A stretch of DNA of 64,000 nucleotides from Cricetomys ansorgei. Its lineage: Eukaryota; Chordata; Mammalia; Rodentia; Nesomyidae. Below, piece after piece: positions 11,259 to 23,829 of this stretch. Positions within the stretch are counted from its first letter, which is position 1, and each line of letters opens with the position of its first letter. The DNA is taken from positions 6,813,501-6,877,500 of the forward strand of contig JAMJFZ010001816.1 of NCBI GenBank assembly GCA_026225945.1, written 5' to 3'. The position numbers were made by a program, and so were the translations under genes. A model generated the notes under the pieces. That model had not been told where the DNA came from. It ran no database searches and was given only the letters and a program-made list of their open reading frames with translations.

Positions 11259-11699
11259 CTAGTGTCAATCTAGAGTTGTGAATATGGCTCAGACAGATTT
11301 CTATATAATAGTTCATCTTTATTCCTAAGCATCTGCAGTTGCTGTTCCCCGTGGTATGAATGCGTTCCCAGAGTTCCTGTACTGGAACCTGATCCCTGTG
11401 GTGCCAGCGTAGGGAGCTGGGGGCTGGTGCTTGGTTCTTGAGTTCACCGTCCTCAGGAATAGGTCAGTATTGCAGGAGTGGGTTCAACATAGAAAGGAAT
11501 CGGGCCCCCTCTCAACCCCGCCGTCTTTCTCCTCTCGGTTGTGACACATGCAGCAAAGTTGCCTTCTCTAGCTGTCATGCCCTTACACCTTCGACCTCTG
11601 GAGCGTCCATAACCACGCACCAATTCCTTTCTACTCATCGCAGCTTAACTATCTGTGGTATAGTTAGTGTAGTGCAGGATTGAGACCTTGGTGATGCCG
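11259..11699. other. Unique, moderately CpG-containing stretch
   Basis: From about 11490 to 11640 there are about seven CpG dinucleotides in 150 bases, above the local background. Frames on both strands are under 82 codons with no recognisable domain. No exon can be argued. Confidence 0.4.
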
Positions 11700-12075
11700 C
11701 TGCTGTCATAGGTCTCTTTGTTTTAACTTTCCAAAGAAGAGAGGTTTGTTTCACTCGCAGCTCTGGAGGGTGAAGGGTATGACAGGATGATGAATGGTGT
11801 TTGGTGCTGGTGAGGGCCATTTTGTGGGTGGTACCATAATAAGAGGGTCTGAAAGGAGAGAACAGCAGGTGACATGGTCTTCAGATTGAATAGCACGCTG
11901 TTAGACTTACCTTCTGTTATACTGAAAAGAGTGAGGAAGGATCGGGGTGGAAGGGGCAGCAGAACACAGGTGACATGGGAGCCAAAGATGCACAAAGGAG
12001 CTTGGGAGGCTGCAGGATGGGAGGCAGGAGGCCAGTGTGGGCAAAGGAAGAGGAAGGGGACTCGACAAAACAGAT
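11700..12075 (-). mobile_element. MaLR-type LTR, antisense (old)
   Basis: GAAGAGAGGTTTGTTTCACTC, CAGCTCTGGAGG and GGTGAGGGCCATTTTGTGGG are the reversed 3' portion of MLT/MST-like LTRs (ERVL-MaLR class), where the complement carries the polyadenylation region. It is diverged, with no internal retroviral sequence beside it. The subfamily is not resolvable by eye. Confidence 0.5.
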
Positions 12076-13008
12076 TGTTTTTTAAAATACTATAATCAAA
12101 CCCAGCACTTTATGGTAATTAATTCTCAATGAAACGGTGTTTTCCCCCTTGGTTTGCATTTTCTTATCTACTGGCATCCATTTGCTTCTTACATATGCCA
12201 GACCCTATGTGCAGCAAGAGTGTGCACACATCCAGTCTCTGTCTGTCTCCACCACCACTCACATCATAATTTTAATTCTAAGCCTATTCTCTCAAATTGT
12301 ACCTATTTCGTCTACTCGATGTCACCAGCAGACTTAACAAGCATACTTGAGAGTCTATCATCCTGGTCATTGGAAAATATTAAATATACTGAAATGCAAA
12401 CTGACCCCTGCAGAACACTTCTTGTTATATTTTTCCCTTAATACATTCCCCAAATGATACTTATAATCTGCATGTTTAGATGTGTGTCCAGTAAGATTGG
12501 CCAGCGATCCTTTGCTACATAATATATTTCTAATAATTAAGAGATATTCTAATTGGAAACCATATGGAACTCCTATAGAACCGAATATTCCTCATAAAGG
12601 AGGATATGCATAAGCATAAATAGGCTAAAATTGGCCCTTAGAACAGCAATGCAAAGTCAGGAAACAAGGAAAAACCCATACTGTATCCAGGTGGACATTG
12701 CTTGCTTCAACCTTACTAAAATACCCACATGACCCATGGGAAATTATAAAGAAAAATAGCATTTTATAAATCATTAAAGTTTCCACTGTAGCATTCCTAG
12801 AGGCAAATTATGTCTAAATAACTATCTTTACTTCTCTTTCTAATTGGGACATCATATCTAGCAAATCCTGGCCTGTTTCTCTATCTACATTCCCATCTCT
12901 AGCATCATGACATTCAAGTGGGACGTGATCCACACCACACAGATTTTCATTAAAAAGCAACACTGCAATATTGGTATTTTTTTCACTTTTATACTCTTAT
13001 CGGTTTAT

Positions 13009-13010
<2 letters not shown>
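12076..13010. other. Unique sequence, nothing recognised
   Basis: Short open frames only. No repeat body seen. Confidence 0.5.
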
Positions 13011-13053
<43 letters not shown>

Positions 13054-13058
13054 TGTGT
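13011..13058. repeat. (GT)n microsatellite
   Basis: About 20 uninterrupted GT units followed by TTGTGTGT. It is long enough to be length-variable. Confidence 0.97.
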
Positions 13059-13169
13059 TATCTGTTTTCAGAAGCAGGTTCTTGCCATCTAATTCAGGCT
13101 AAACTTCTGCTCATGTCTCTGACTTCTGAGTTCTGTAATAACAGATAACGGGTATGTGTGATCATGCAT

Positions 13170-13263
13170 CAGGGAATATATATATATATATATATATTCA
13201 ACTTGAATATATATTCAGCTAATGTTAGATTGATGAAGAATATATATTAATATATACTACACA

Positions 13264-13316
<53 letters not shown>
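13170..13316. repeat. Two (AT)n arrays with AT-rich spacer
   Basis: A short TA run (13175-13197) is followed by AATATATATTC-type words, then about 25 uninterrupted AT units (13265-13316). The spacer contains small inverted repeats. Confidence 0.95.
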
Positions 13317-13319
<3 letters not shown>

Positions 13320-13346
13320 CTTGATTAATCTATCATTAGTTGAATT

Positions 13347-13502
13347 ATTTGGGGGGAGGTTTCAAGACAGGGTTTCTCTGTTGTAACTCTGGCTGTCCTG
13401 GAACTCACTCTGTAGACCAGGCTGGCCTCAAACTCACAGAGATCCACCTGCCTCTGCCTCCCAAGTGCTGGGATTAATAAGTGTGCATCACCACTGACTG
13501 GC
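13347..13502 (-). mobile_element. B1 SINE, antisense, with perfect target-site duplication
   Basis: TTCAAGACAGGGTTTCTCTG, GACCAGGCTGGCCTCAAACT, CCTGCCTCTGCCTCCCAAGT and GCTGGGATTA give a nearly full-length reversed B1. The expected T-run at its left end is replaced by TTTGGGGGGAGG. TTAGTTGAATT flanks it perfectly at 13336-13346 and 13503-13513, so both insertion edges are firm. It shares the TTGTAACTCT variant with two other B1s here. Confidence 0.95.
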
Positions 13503-13513
13503 TTAGTTGAATT

Positions 13514-15044
13514 CTTTATATTAGTTTTCAGACAGAATAAGGTAGAAGCATAATTAAACAAAAAGGAACGATATCAAGTTTTATCAAATTGTCACCAAGA
13601 GGTGAATTTTAAGATAATTGATGTTGTTACTGATTAAAATCAGCTGATAGAGATTTATTAAATATGCAATGTATACCCAATGCCAAAGTAGATGATTCAA
13701 AATTTTTAGAATAAGTAACCTTCTGTAATTCTTCAAGGGCTGTTAGCTAAGCTATGAAGATATGGCTAAAATGGACGATGTTGACAAAATGTTCAGGGGC
13801 ATCTTTCTATAAGAACAGTACTTTACAGAATATATCTCAAATGATTCCTCAAGATACATCACTAAAGAGATGACTGATGACTTTGGTTTGATAGAGAAAA
13901 AGGAGTGGAAGACAAGGAGAAAGGTCTGAGCACATTCTAGATGGTAGGAAAATGTGTAAAAGCAGGACACATGAAGAGGCAAACACAAATACAGTCTACA
14001 ATATATAAAATGAGAGACTCCAACACACATGGTTGGGGTGTGTGCCTTTTATACATGTTGGGGAACCTGTGCTGTACTGCAGTACTCTGATTCAAGTTGA
14101 TGGGTTTTACAGAGAAGTGTTGGTTACATAAAATAGAAGATATACCCATTTTTTTATTCTATTGTCTTTAAGACATTACCCCCAATCAGAGTTATTATCT
14201 CTCAGTTTCAGTGGCATGCAGGAGCAGCTAAGGTGAGAGGTTTTATTCAGGCTTCTACGTAGTTGTTGGCTGGGTCAACCCTTATTTGAAATGAGTCTCT
14301 TAGAAGACCCTCATCAAATTATCCCATATGTGGTTCTACACGGGACTGCCCAGGAAAGTTAGCTGGCTTCCCCTAGAGCTCATGAAGAATGGCAGAGATA
14401 GGACAATTCATATCCTAAGAAGCATGATATCACATCACTCTTCATATTCACACCACTAGAGGTGAGTCAATAAACACATTCCACACCCAAGGAGAAGCGT
14501 CCATGAAGTCTGTTACCACGGTTCATTGCAGACCATTCAGTTAGAGGCTACCTACCTCAGAAGATGGAGTGCTAGGTGAACGAGACACGCAATCTACTCA
14601 CTACAGGTCTCATGCTTCTAGGAATAGAACTCCAATATTTTGGAGCCTTTGAAAGTTGTCAGTCCCCAGATATGACCTATGGAATAGTGGGAAACTGGGA
14701 GTTAGCAAGGAATAAAATTTGGTATGTTGGTATGTCTTAGAAAGTATAATGTATTCCCTCTTTATGCCATTTTATTTTCCTCCATTACTGTTTAGTTCAA
14801 TGATGTGAAATTGATAGTATTTTCTTCCTCATTTTTGCCCTAGGGAATGGTAAGCATCGCTCATCAGTAACTCCACTCTTTTATGAGCCTAGGTGCAAGC
14901 TCTGAATCTTTGTTGGTAAAGGGTTCTGGATGTTCATAGCTAAGAGATCAGAGGTGAGGGGGAGCTTTCCACCCCAGTGGCACACTCAAGATAAGTATGT
15001 CCCTACTCATGAATACATGGATAATTGTTTTATGGATTATTTTC
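13514..15044. other. Unique sequence, nothing recognised
   Basis: No transposon, exon or simple repeat of note. Frames of up to 92 codons on the minus strand look like chance. Confidence 0.5.
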
Positions 15045-15246
15045 TCTAGAGAGGTGGAGTCAACTGGATTATACATATAGAAAAAAATGAAAGAATTTCC
15101 TGTCTCAACCCATATACAAAGATCCATTCTATAAATGGAGTAGCCATAAAGGAAAATATTTACAAGACAATTTTAAGCATTTACAAATACTTAGAAATAT
15201 TAAAAATTGGAGCCTGATTTGTTTGAAGCAAGCTATGGAGAATGTG

Positions 15247-15416
15247 GTGTGTGTGTGTGTGTGTTAATATATAATATATGATATATTATATATTACATAT
15301 ATATTATTAATTGTATATTAATATATACTAATTGAATAATTATTAATTACATATATTACATATATAACACATCATATTATATATTATATATTACATATAT
15401 AATATACATAAATTAT
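15247..15416. repeat. (GT)n followed by AT-rich repeat
   Basis: A GT run of about nine units leads into about 150 bases built from ATAT, TTAAT and TACATA words. It sits inside the old L1M copy. Confidence 0.9.
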
Positions 15417-15559
15417 GTGTTTAGGAATATACATGCAAAATATTTTTAAGAAGCCCTACAATTCTACAGATCAACAGGCAAATGAAAGACAACATAAGAC
15501 AAGACCCTTGAACAGAATCTCTCAAATTACTAAAGATGCTTGCGTCAATATACACTAGG

Positions 15560-15763
15560 AGGACTAGAGAGATGGCTCAGTGTGTAAGTACACTTACTGC
15601 TCTTTCAGACTATCTAAATTTGGGTCCCAGCACCTATATCAGGTGGCTTACAACTGATTATAACTCAGATGCCTTTGTCTGACCTCTGAGGATTTCTGCA
15701 TATACAATCCACACAAATTCACAGAAGCACACATACACATCAAATAAACAAACAAATAAATCT
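15560..15763 (+). mobile_element. B2 SINE, sense, nested in L1M
   Basis: GACTAGAGAGATGGCTCAGTG starts a B2 head. It continues GGGTCCCAGCACC, GGTGGCTTACAACTG and TCTGACCTCTGAGG and ends in CAAATAAACAAACAAATAAA. It splits the L1M, so it is the younger of the two. Confidence 0.85.
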
Positions 15764-16444
15764 CTAAAGAATACCTGCTAGTATAGCTAAAAGACCTGCA
15801 ATTTCAATTTTTAATTAATATTTGGACAACAATTCTCAATCTTTCTGTAACGACTTGTGAAATGTTCTGTATCTAAATGGCTATACACCCTATGACTGAA
15901 GAATTTCATTTCTTTGTATATATAAGGGATTGAAATGGTAATTTGTTTAAGAAATACTTCATTTCGGCGAAAATGGATGGAAAACATGAAGTTACATGCA
16001 GCAACGTGGTTAAATCTTACGAACAGAAAGCTGAACCAAAGATGCCAGGCGTAAAGGAGTAGCTGCCTAGTGTATATGTGGTTATTGCATGCAAAATATA
16101 TGCATTACATAATTCTATTTATGTAAGCTTAATGTATACAAAAAGAAGCTATGATACTAAATGGCAGGGTAGCAGTTATTGTTGGAGACCAAAGACTAAA
16201 TATATGCTGGTACAAGGAGCAAGAAGAACACAGCAAAATAACCGAGGGTGCTGGCAATCTGTCCGAGCCTCGGTGGTAGCCAGCGGAGTGCTTTCATTGT
16301 ATGAGTGTTTCTTGACAACGGCTTTGTCTTTTTTTTTTTTTTAATGAAAGCTACAGTCTACTAAAATGTTTTTTTAAAGGATTCAGCTTTATTGCAGCTG
16401 AATCAAAGGATACTTCAAAAATTATTCTATGCTATTGTATCTGT

Positions 16445-17090
16445 TGACCTTTTTAATTTATTCTTTGGAAATTTCATACATGTTAATGTATCTTCATCAA
16501 ATCCCACTCTCCAATTCTCCCTTTCCAATTCTTCTTTCATCTTAACCATCTTCCTTCTAATTTAATGTTCTCTTACTCATTTTATAGCCCATTGAGTCCA
16601 CTTAGTGCTGCCTCTGTTTCATGATCGTGGCGTCATCCAATGGGACATGGCAAAACTGCCGGTGGCCTCCCCTTAATGGTGGCTGTCCGTCTGTCTTCCA
16701 GCAGCCAACACTGCCAGCAGCTGAGGGTCGAACCTCAGGACACGCTCCCCATCCATGCTTGAGTTTTTAACTGAGTTGATCTCGTGCAAGACTTTTGAGG
16801 TAAGCACAGCTGCTGTGAGCGCCTGTGTGGCAGCAACCACGTCACATGCAGATGACAGCATTTTGCAGCACTCTACCCACCCTCTGGCTCACGTGTTCTC
16901 TCTGTCCTCTCTTCCCCAGTGTTCTCCAAGCCCTCTTGGGGACTTGATTTAGATGTTCCAGCTGTAGCTAAATACTTACAGACACTTATTCTCAGCACTT
17001 TGAACAGTTAAACATCTCCGCCTTAACCACTACCCACTTAACCACTACGCTTAACCACTGTGACATGAATCTTCTCTGGCCAAGCCTAGG
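16445..17090 (-). mobile_element. L1 (Lx-type) 3' region, antisense
   Basis: TTCTTTGGAAATTTCATACATG opens the reversed 3' end. It is followed by CCCATTGAGTCCACTTAGTG, CTGCTGTGAGCGCCTGTGTG, a variant of GACAGCATTTTGCAGCACTC and ATTCTCAGCACTTTGAACAG. These match the landmarks of 53660-54640 in the same order. Near 17025-17055 a short TTAACCACTAC unit is present three times. Confidence 0.75.
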
Positions 17091-19059
17091 AGAAACACTA
17101 ACCTGAAATTTTCATTATTTCATGCTCTACACTCTATTGACCACCGTGTCAATCTGGCTACGGGTCGCAGGGGAGCCTTTTTACATCACATTAACATGGA
17201 AATGGAAGAGAGAGGAAAACGCTTTCCTATCAGTCCATCTTTTTCAAAATGCCATTTCATAGCGCTAGTTGTATACTATTGTTGTTAGTCGTGGGGGTCG
17301 TGAGTTACTGTGTTGTAGAACGCGCTCGAAATTCCAGCATACCAACCCTGGGTGTTGACTGCCCCAGTGGCTGGTTTTCATTTCTTCATCCGTTTGTCCT
17401 TTCATTCCTGAGAGTTGCAAACCCCTGGGACCCATCAGGTGAATGAACAACTCCAGCAATTCAAAACTGAGTGATTGTCGGTTTCTTCCCGCTAGAAATC
17501 TTTAAAATATGGCTATAGTTAGTTCAAAATTTTGACGAATTGCATCCTCAATTTAAAGTGAATATTCACTTTTAGCTACTTTAACATTTTTAAAACTTTG
17601 TTTCCATCAAATTTACCAGAAAGGGAGGAGGGGACCGCAGCTCCTATAAATATGTTAAACCGCTCCGAGCCCGGATCTGAGGATTTTTTTTTTTTCTTTT
17701 TGGAAATCATGTGGTTTCCGTTGGCTGGTACTTTTTTTAACTTCTTTCTAAGGTTCAAAGACAAATGCCCCACTAACTTTAACTACATCTAATCTTAACG
17801 TACTTCTCCTTATTTCCTAAAGGAGTTAACATAAAAAAAAAAAGACTTGCTCTTTTTACTTCAATTAATTTTACATAGAGTAAGTAGATGTTTTTATCAA
17901 ATGCGTAAAGAAAACTGCATTTACATTTTAAAATTAAGAGTCTGAAAGCAGAAAGGGAGCCAAGAGATAATCTGCCCTACAGCTCTAGGACCCCAAATCA
18001 ACAGCTGGGACCAAACAAGATATGCAGGCTTGACATTTATAGTAGTCCTACCAGGACATATATCTCTATAAAATCTCTGTTAGTTTTCAGTTTTCACTGT
18101 GATCATAAAGCCTCTCTCCAATTAACCTAATGGTCTTTTCTATGAATAGATGTGCATTTGCAAACCTCAAAACACAAAGTCCTTGGGTACCAGCTCCCAT
18201 CAGAAGCAATAATGCCAACCCCCTTCTTTTGTTGCCTCATGAAAATGTTAAGTTGGTGTCCAGAAATCAAGTTCTTGGGTCTAGGGGTCTGTATATTAAA
18301 GCGGACATGTTGTTACCCATTTTGGCATCTAGGTGGTATCAAATTTTAGATAGGAAATTTAGAAGGAAGAACCAGACGCTGTGTGCGATGCTGGCCACTA
18401 AGAGGACAGATGCTTTCTACCTCTCCAGGTAAGACAGCAAGGAAGCAAATGAGGCCATGATGAACAGAAGTAATAGAACCCAAGAAGGCAGCTAATGCAG
18501 GGGACAATTTTGAGAGGTTCAGTGAGGGAGAGTTTTGAGAGCTGTATCTTAAAGCAAATTAATAGAATGTGGGAGAAAAACTAATTCTGAATGCATTGTT
18601 CCTTCAATAAAATATTTCTTTCGTTCTTGCTCAAGAAGTATTTCCGTAATGAGAAAGAAAATAGCAAGTAATTCTTTTATTATTTAGGGAATAGTAAAGC
18701 ACTGGATAAATCCCTTTAAAGGTTAAGCCAGCTTATAATGCAATAACAAAAAGAAAGTCGCAGCTACAATAAAGATCAGAAAAACTGAACCTCAGCTGAA
18801 TGTTTCAAAGAACTGGGCTGCGGCTGTCTGAATATGCTGAGCTCCACTGTGCAGCCTGCGAACAGTGGCCACCATGCAAACACTTTATGAAAACCAGAGT
18901 TCAGAATCAGCTATAGGATGTAGGAATGGTTTTGTTACTGAGATCACAATTTGAAATCCATCTGACGCACTTGTTGCGATGTTCTCTACCTGAAATCTGA
19001 AGGCTTAGGTTACTTTTTCTGCACCCACTACTTTGTCACAGTTTTTAAACATCCTACAC
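17091..19059. other. Unique sequence, nothing recognised
   Basis: A T run lies near 17680-17700 and an A run near 17833-17845. No transposon body is evident. Frames of up to 100 codons (18130-18432) show no domain. Confidence 0.5.
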
Positions 19060-19257
19060 CTTGGGGCTAGAGAAATGTCTCAGTGGTAAAAAGCACTGCT
19101 TACTCTTCCAGAGGACCCAGGCTCTCAGTTTCAAGCACCATGGTGGCTATAAAAACAAAAAACAAACACTTTAACTCCAGTTCAAGGGAATCCAGTGCCC
19201 TCTTCTGGCACTCAAAACACCCAGACACATGAAGTAAAATAAAGTTCATCTAAGAAG
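19060..19257 (+). mobile_element. B2 SINE, sense
   Basis: GGGGCTAGAGAAATGTCTCAG, AAGCACTGCTTACTCTTCCAG, CAAGCACCATGGTGGCT and TGCCCTCTTCTGGCACTC, with an A-rich AAGTAAAATAAAG end, make a full B2. CATCCTACAC (19050-19059) and CATCCTATAC (19258-19267) are a 9-of-10 target-site duplication. Confidence 0.94.
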
Positions 19258-19267
19258 CATCCTATAC

Positions 19268-21670
19268 TACAAGATCGTAATTTATAAAGTGAAGTGAACA
19301 CCAGTTTAATAAGTCTTTAGAAAAAATAAGAGAAAAAAAAGACACGAAGAAGTTATATTTATGCGGTGGACCTGATACGATGTGTGATTACTGAAAGGGA
19401 AAAACAACAGAGGTAAAAACAAAATACTTGCTTCAATTAACAAATCCTTTTTGCATTTTTCCTGACGGAACATATAGAGCACTGGCGGCTCCTTCGCTGT
19501 GTCCTCGTGATAGACTAAGGCCAGCCCTGACATGGAAGCAGGTCGGTAAAAATGTTTACCGTCTGTCTTGGCACTTTGAAAAACGTGCCAATTTGTACTG
19601 CAAAGTGGAATGACTTATAAGAGGTGGTCTGTTCTGTGCGCCGGACAAATCTGACAGAGGATTCTATTCTTTGGCTGATCTGAAATAGGTTAACCTTCTA
19701 ATATCTCTCGTACTGGTGAAAATATGACTTATCCCAGGAGCTTAGCATCATTTTGCCACGATGGCAGAGATGAGTTGTTCACGTTGTCGCTGTAGAACAC
19801 CTTTGCAATGCTGGTGTGAATTACTGCTCAGTTAACATTGTTTACCACCTAATTATAGAGAAGCACCTCCATCCGTCACTGACAGCTCAGTAAATGACTC
19901 AAGACACAGTGTTTGCGACTGGAACAACAAGGTCATCGCAAGTTTAATTAGCCGCTATCCATTACAAAACACCAAATAGCCTATGATGAGAAGCAAAATT
20001 CCAATTTCTGAATATGCCTCATAAAAAGACGGAGAATTGCTCATTTCCCAGTGATTCTAATAACAAATATATGTAATATCACTTACAAATGTTTTGTTAT
20101 AATCTATAATGAGCAGTGAGCGGAATTAATCAGGTGACTCTTAAGTCTCTAAATATTATTGGTTCTTAATCTTCAAGCGCACTCACCTTCCAGCATTTGG
20201 TACAAAAAGGGACACTTTCAGTAGTACCATGTGAAGATGAGGTTGAAAATCATTTTTGGGCTTTGAATGCGGATAGATAAAGTAAAATGAGGAAAGTCCC
20301 CTTGTTAATACTTTGATTTAAACCTTAAAATTTTTTGGATACCAGACAATGTTTAGATAAAAAAAAAAATTCCTTAAGTTGCTACAAATTTCCAAAATGC
20401 ACGCAAAATCCTGCTCCTGTGCGTCCTCTGGGGAGGATTTTATTGTCATTCGCATTCCAGCTGATGTACTGGGGCAGAAGCCTCTGGAAATACGAATGCA
20501 TAGTGATTTTCATTAAAAAATGAAATGTAAGAACCCAGCCAAGGTCAGGACCCTGTTGATTAGCTTGGATAGATCAAAATCATCATTGAGAGGCTGTATG
20601 TTTGGGATCGTATGTAACAGCCTCCCCGTGGCAAGCCAGCCCACGTTCCCTTTGCGTTTCTTCTGATTCTGAGACTTTGGCGGATAAAATGAGCAGCACT
20701 TTATATGTTATATTCACTTTGATTGTTTTGTTTTATTTCAAATGCCAATTAAAATACTCAATTATTTTATCTTTTATCATATACACATTACTAAATTATC
20801 AATGATTAAAAAGAAATCTTAAAATTTTAAAATTGAAAGCTGACAAAACTCCAAAAATGTGTCATATAATGAAATACAAAGTACAGCAATAAGTATTTCC
20901 TGATCAACTAAAACAGAGGGCAAAGTTTTCAAAGATGTCATGTAGTGTTTATTTCAAACAAATTACAGAAAACTCAACGCCATTGGTTTCTTCATTAAGT
21001 CAGTATCAGGGCAAAAGATACACTGCAGAAAAAAATCAGATGAGATTTTTAGTTCATCCATGAACCACGGACTGCAGTAAAACAAAAAAAAAAAGGAAAA
21101 GATTAAAAGTTGTTTTTGTTTTTTTATTTTTTAGAAAGGAAGCAGTTATCTGTCAACAAAACACACATTCACCCAGTGTTACCCACTATGTAGAGACACT
21201 GTACTGTATCAACTAAATTGTTTCCATGAACACTTAATAGTTAGTATAAAGGAGTAAGGGCTTGTGCAAATGAGTCTCATGATGATCACGTACACGATGA
21301 GGCTCTTCTACTTAAACGGGACCGACTAGAGCTTACCCCCTGTGGCTCACTGTTATCCAACGGCATGCTTCAATGTAACAACTTACCTGAGTTTTCTGTG
21401 TCAAAAAGAAATTAAAATTCATAGATGATGACTATTGTTCCATTAAAAATTTATTGAAATTCATATATTTTAAACATTTCACAAACAATTTTCTACTAGT
21501 ATCATTTGTAGTCATTTTCCATCTGCAGTGCAATAAAAATTATGAATCATTAGTTCACCTTAGGCCATTTATTTTCACAACTCTTATGAGCAATAAGAAC
21601 TATAAAGTAGATGAAGCATCCTTGTGCTGAGATGCAAAGTCATTGATTTTATCTCTGGATTTTCTAATAT
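19268..21670. other. Unique tract, possibly conserved non-coding in part
   Basis: No repeats over about 2.4 kb. The part 19720-20110 looks least random. It has a TTTAATTAG homeodomain-type core near 19943, CTGACAGCTCAGTAAATGACTC, and balanced composition without low complexity. No coding frame of note. The conservation idea rests on appearance only. Confidence 0.35.
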
Positions 21671-21760
21671 ACAGATTCTCAAGCTTGATTGTACATTATA
21701 CTCATTTTGGGTACAAATTATAAGATAGATTCCTGGACCACTTCCCAAGGAACCTAATTC
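21671..21760 (+). mobile_element. MER5A-like DNA transposon fragment (hAT-Charlie)
   Basis: ACAGATTCTCAAGCTTGATTG, then ACATTATACTCATTTTGGG and AGATTCCTGGACC follow the MER5A pattern of 'ggttctcaaactt..., gcatcagaatcacctgg, cagattcctgggcc'. It is short, old and diverged. No ends are preserved well enough to show the 8-bp duplication. Confidence 0.45.
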
Positions 21761-23271
21761 CCTATATCTAAGATAGAGTCCATGTTCTTGACGAAATACC
21801 TCAGATGAAAATAAGAGAAACCAGCATACAAATCAATCTAAAATAAAGCTATCTGAAGGTAGGAACATAAAACTTCAGTTTCTACAATAGTCTATGTCAC
21901 AAAAAATATCTTTGCAAATTTACAAAAAGTTTTATCACACTATTAAATTGATGCTTATCTTTGCTATTCCTTAATTGAGTTGTAATATAAAATTTGTAGT
22001 TTCTGTAGTCTTGGCAAACGTTGAGACATTGGCACTGTTCCGCATTTCAAATCTATGAAAAAGTATTTAAGGCTCTGTGGAATCTAGGAGATGTGTGATA
22101 TGCCTATGGTTTGAGTATGTCTTTTGTATTCATTATCTTTTCTCCCATCACTTGGCTTGGGTCATAATAAAATGTCAGATATATCAGTGGAATATGGACA
22201 TTTTGAAGGGTCTCATTTCTTGCCTTATTTCAGCCTATAAACATAAGCTTTAAAACATTCCTCTGGTGAAAGATGTGATATCATATTACTGATGCAGATG
22301 CAATCTTTGGTATTTCTTCTCTGCATCAGGAACAGAAATAAATTCTCATTTCAAAAAAAAATTATATTATTGTTTCTTTTTTCACCAGTTATAATACCAT
22401 TCTCTTTTATGTTTACTACTTCAGCATAAAAAAAACCCAAAAAATTATATCTAGAAAAATTGCTATATACACATTGGAATAGTTCTTTAAATTGAATAAA
22501 AGTATCTTTAAAAATCTTACAACAGTATGTACTTATAATAGAATCAATTATTTTATGCATCTTCGCACAGATATAGCTTTATGTGTGCTACCTGAGCATG
22601 TCACCCAAAACAACCTGCTTACTGCAACATAATTAAATAATTGCAATAGTAATCATTACCTTATTTTTCTAGCGCAGTTGCCAGTGGTTCTCATAATTTT
22701 TCCAGTGTCCCATTAACCTCCAAAACACATTCATTGATCCATTCATTGATTCATCCATTGTGTATTGATGGTGTTGTACGCGACAAGCCCAACTGAAGTA
22801 TCTGGACACCGTTCAGGAGACCATGTGTGCCTTGACATGTCATTCAAAGCCATTGCTAATCTTACAGATTTTCATTACAAGAATTTCCAAAGTTCTGTTT
22901 ACTTTCTTCCCCTTACCACCATCCCAACCCCCTCCCATCCCTTTTCTACCCTATGTGCTTCATCTAGGAACAGTGATTACCATACCAGGTCTCGCCCTCA
23001 TTGATTGAGGCCTTGGGGAAATTAAGCAATAAGCCAAAGTGTTTGGAATGAGCCATACATATCTAAGCACTCAATGAATATATATATTTTTTATAGTTGT
23101 CTATATATCTATATTAAAACATAGCTGTATGTCCAACTTTGTTTATAAATCTCTAGTGAAACTTTTTCATTTAATTTTCCTTCAGACATTGATTTTGGAG
23201 TTGCATAGCACTAACTTGAAAGCTTAAAACCCTTCATGTTTCGTAAGCTATTTCAACTTAAGGCCTCCTAC
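21761..23271. other. Unique AT-rich sequence
   Basis: Nothing recognised beyond a CATTGATC/T mini-array near 22731-22760, which could be a decayed MIR end. No coding signal. Confidence 0.45.
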
Positions 23272-23291
23272 AGTTCAGTGGGAAAGAAAAG

Positions 23292-23343
<52 letters not shown>

Positions 23344-23441
23344 CATATATATATTATATAATTATTATATATATAATATATATTTATATATTATTATATA
23401 TATATATTATATTATAATCTTTTAAAATATATATATATTTA

Positions 23442-23490
<49 letters not shown>

Positions 23491-23509
23491 CTTTTTTTCC
23501 CACTGAACT
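23272..23509. repeat. 238-bp palindrome with AT-repeat centre
   Basis: The left arm starts AGTTCAGTGGGAAAGAAAAGAT. The right arm ends ATCTTTTTTTCCCACTGAACT, its reverse complement apart from one small mismatch or indel zone in the A run. Between them lie (TA)n arrays with inner TATTATA blocks and a central ATCTTTTAAAATAT. The arms are not simple repeat, so this is a true fold-back structure and not only an AT microsatellite. Confidence 0.85.
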
Positions 23510-23829
23510 CTGACCTCATGCAGGTGAAACTGATTATTTTCATCAGAATGAAACCTGTAGATCTGAAACAACTCAGAAACCATTCCCTATATTACAAGAC
23601 TTGGATCTGCATACAGGACAGATCCAAGTGACGCTGACAGTGAAAGAGTCTTGAAAATGGAACTGCCATCCCGCAGACAGAAAAGTATAATATTTATAGA
23701 CCAAACCTCATGAGATTCATATGCTCTGATGTGCTTATTTTGAAAGCATTTGCACTTTGCTTCCATATTTGTGAACTAAAATGAAACTATTAATATTGTC
23801 CATAAAACTAACTCAGGACCTAAAGCCTC

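Larger units (their letters stand above)
15045..16335 (+). mobile_element. Ancient L1M ORF2 3' half, sense, interrupted
   Basis: The pieces follow L1M ORF2 order. 15050-15185 has AACTGGATTATACATATAG and CAACCCATATACAAAGATCC (an ORF2 middle region). 15420-15550 has the ...GAACAGAATCTCTCAAATTAC region. 15765-16330 runs to the end, with GCAGCAACGTGGTTAAATC, TTCTATTTATGTAAG and the GGGTGCTGGCAATCTG 3' UTR line. It is split by an AT array and by a B2 SINE. It is heavily decayed and encodes nothing intact. Confidence 0.65.

Noticed and set aside
22731..22760. CATTGATC mini-array as a distinct repeat
   Set aside because: Too short. May be a MIR trace or chance.
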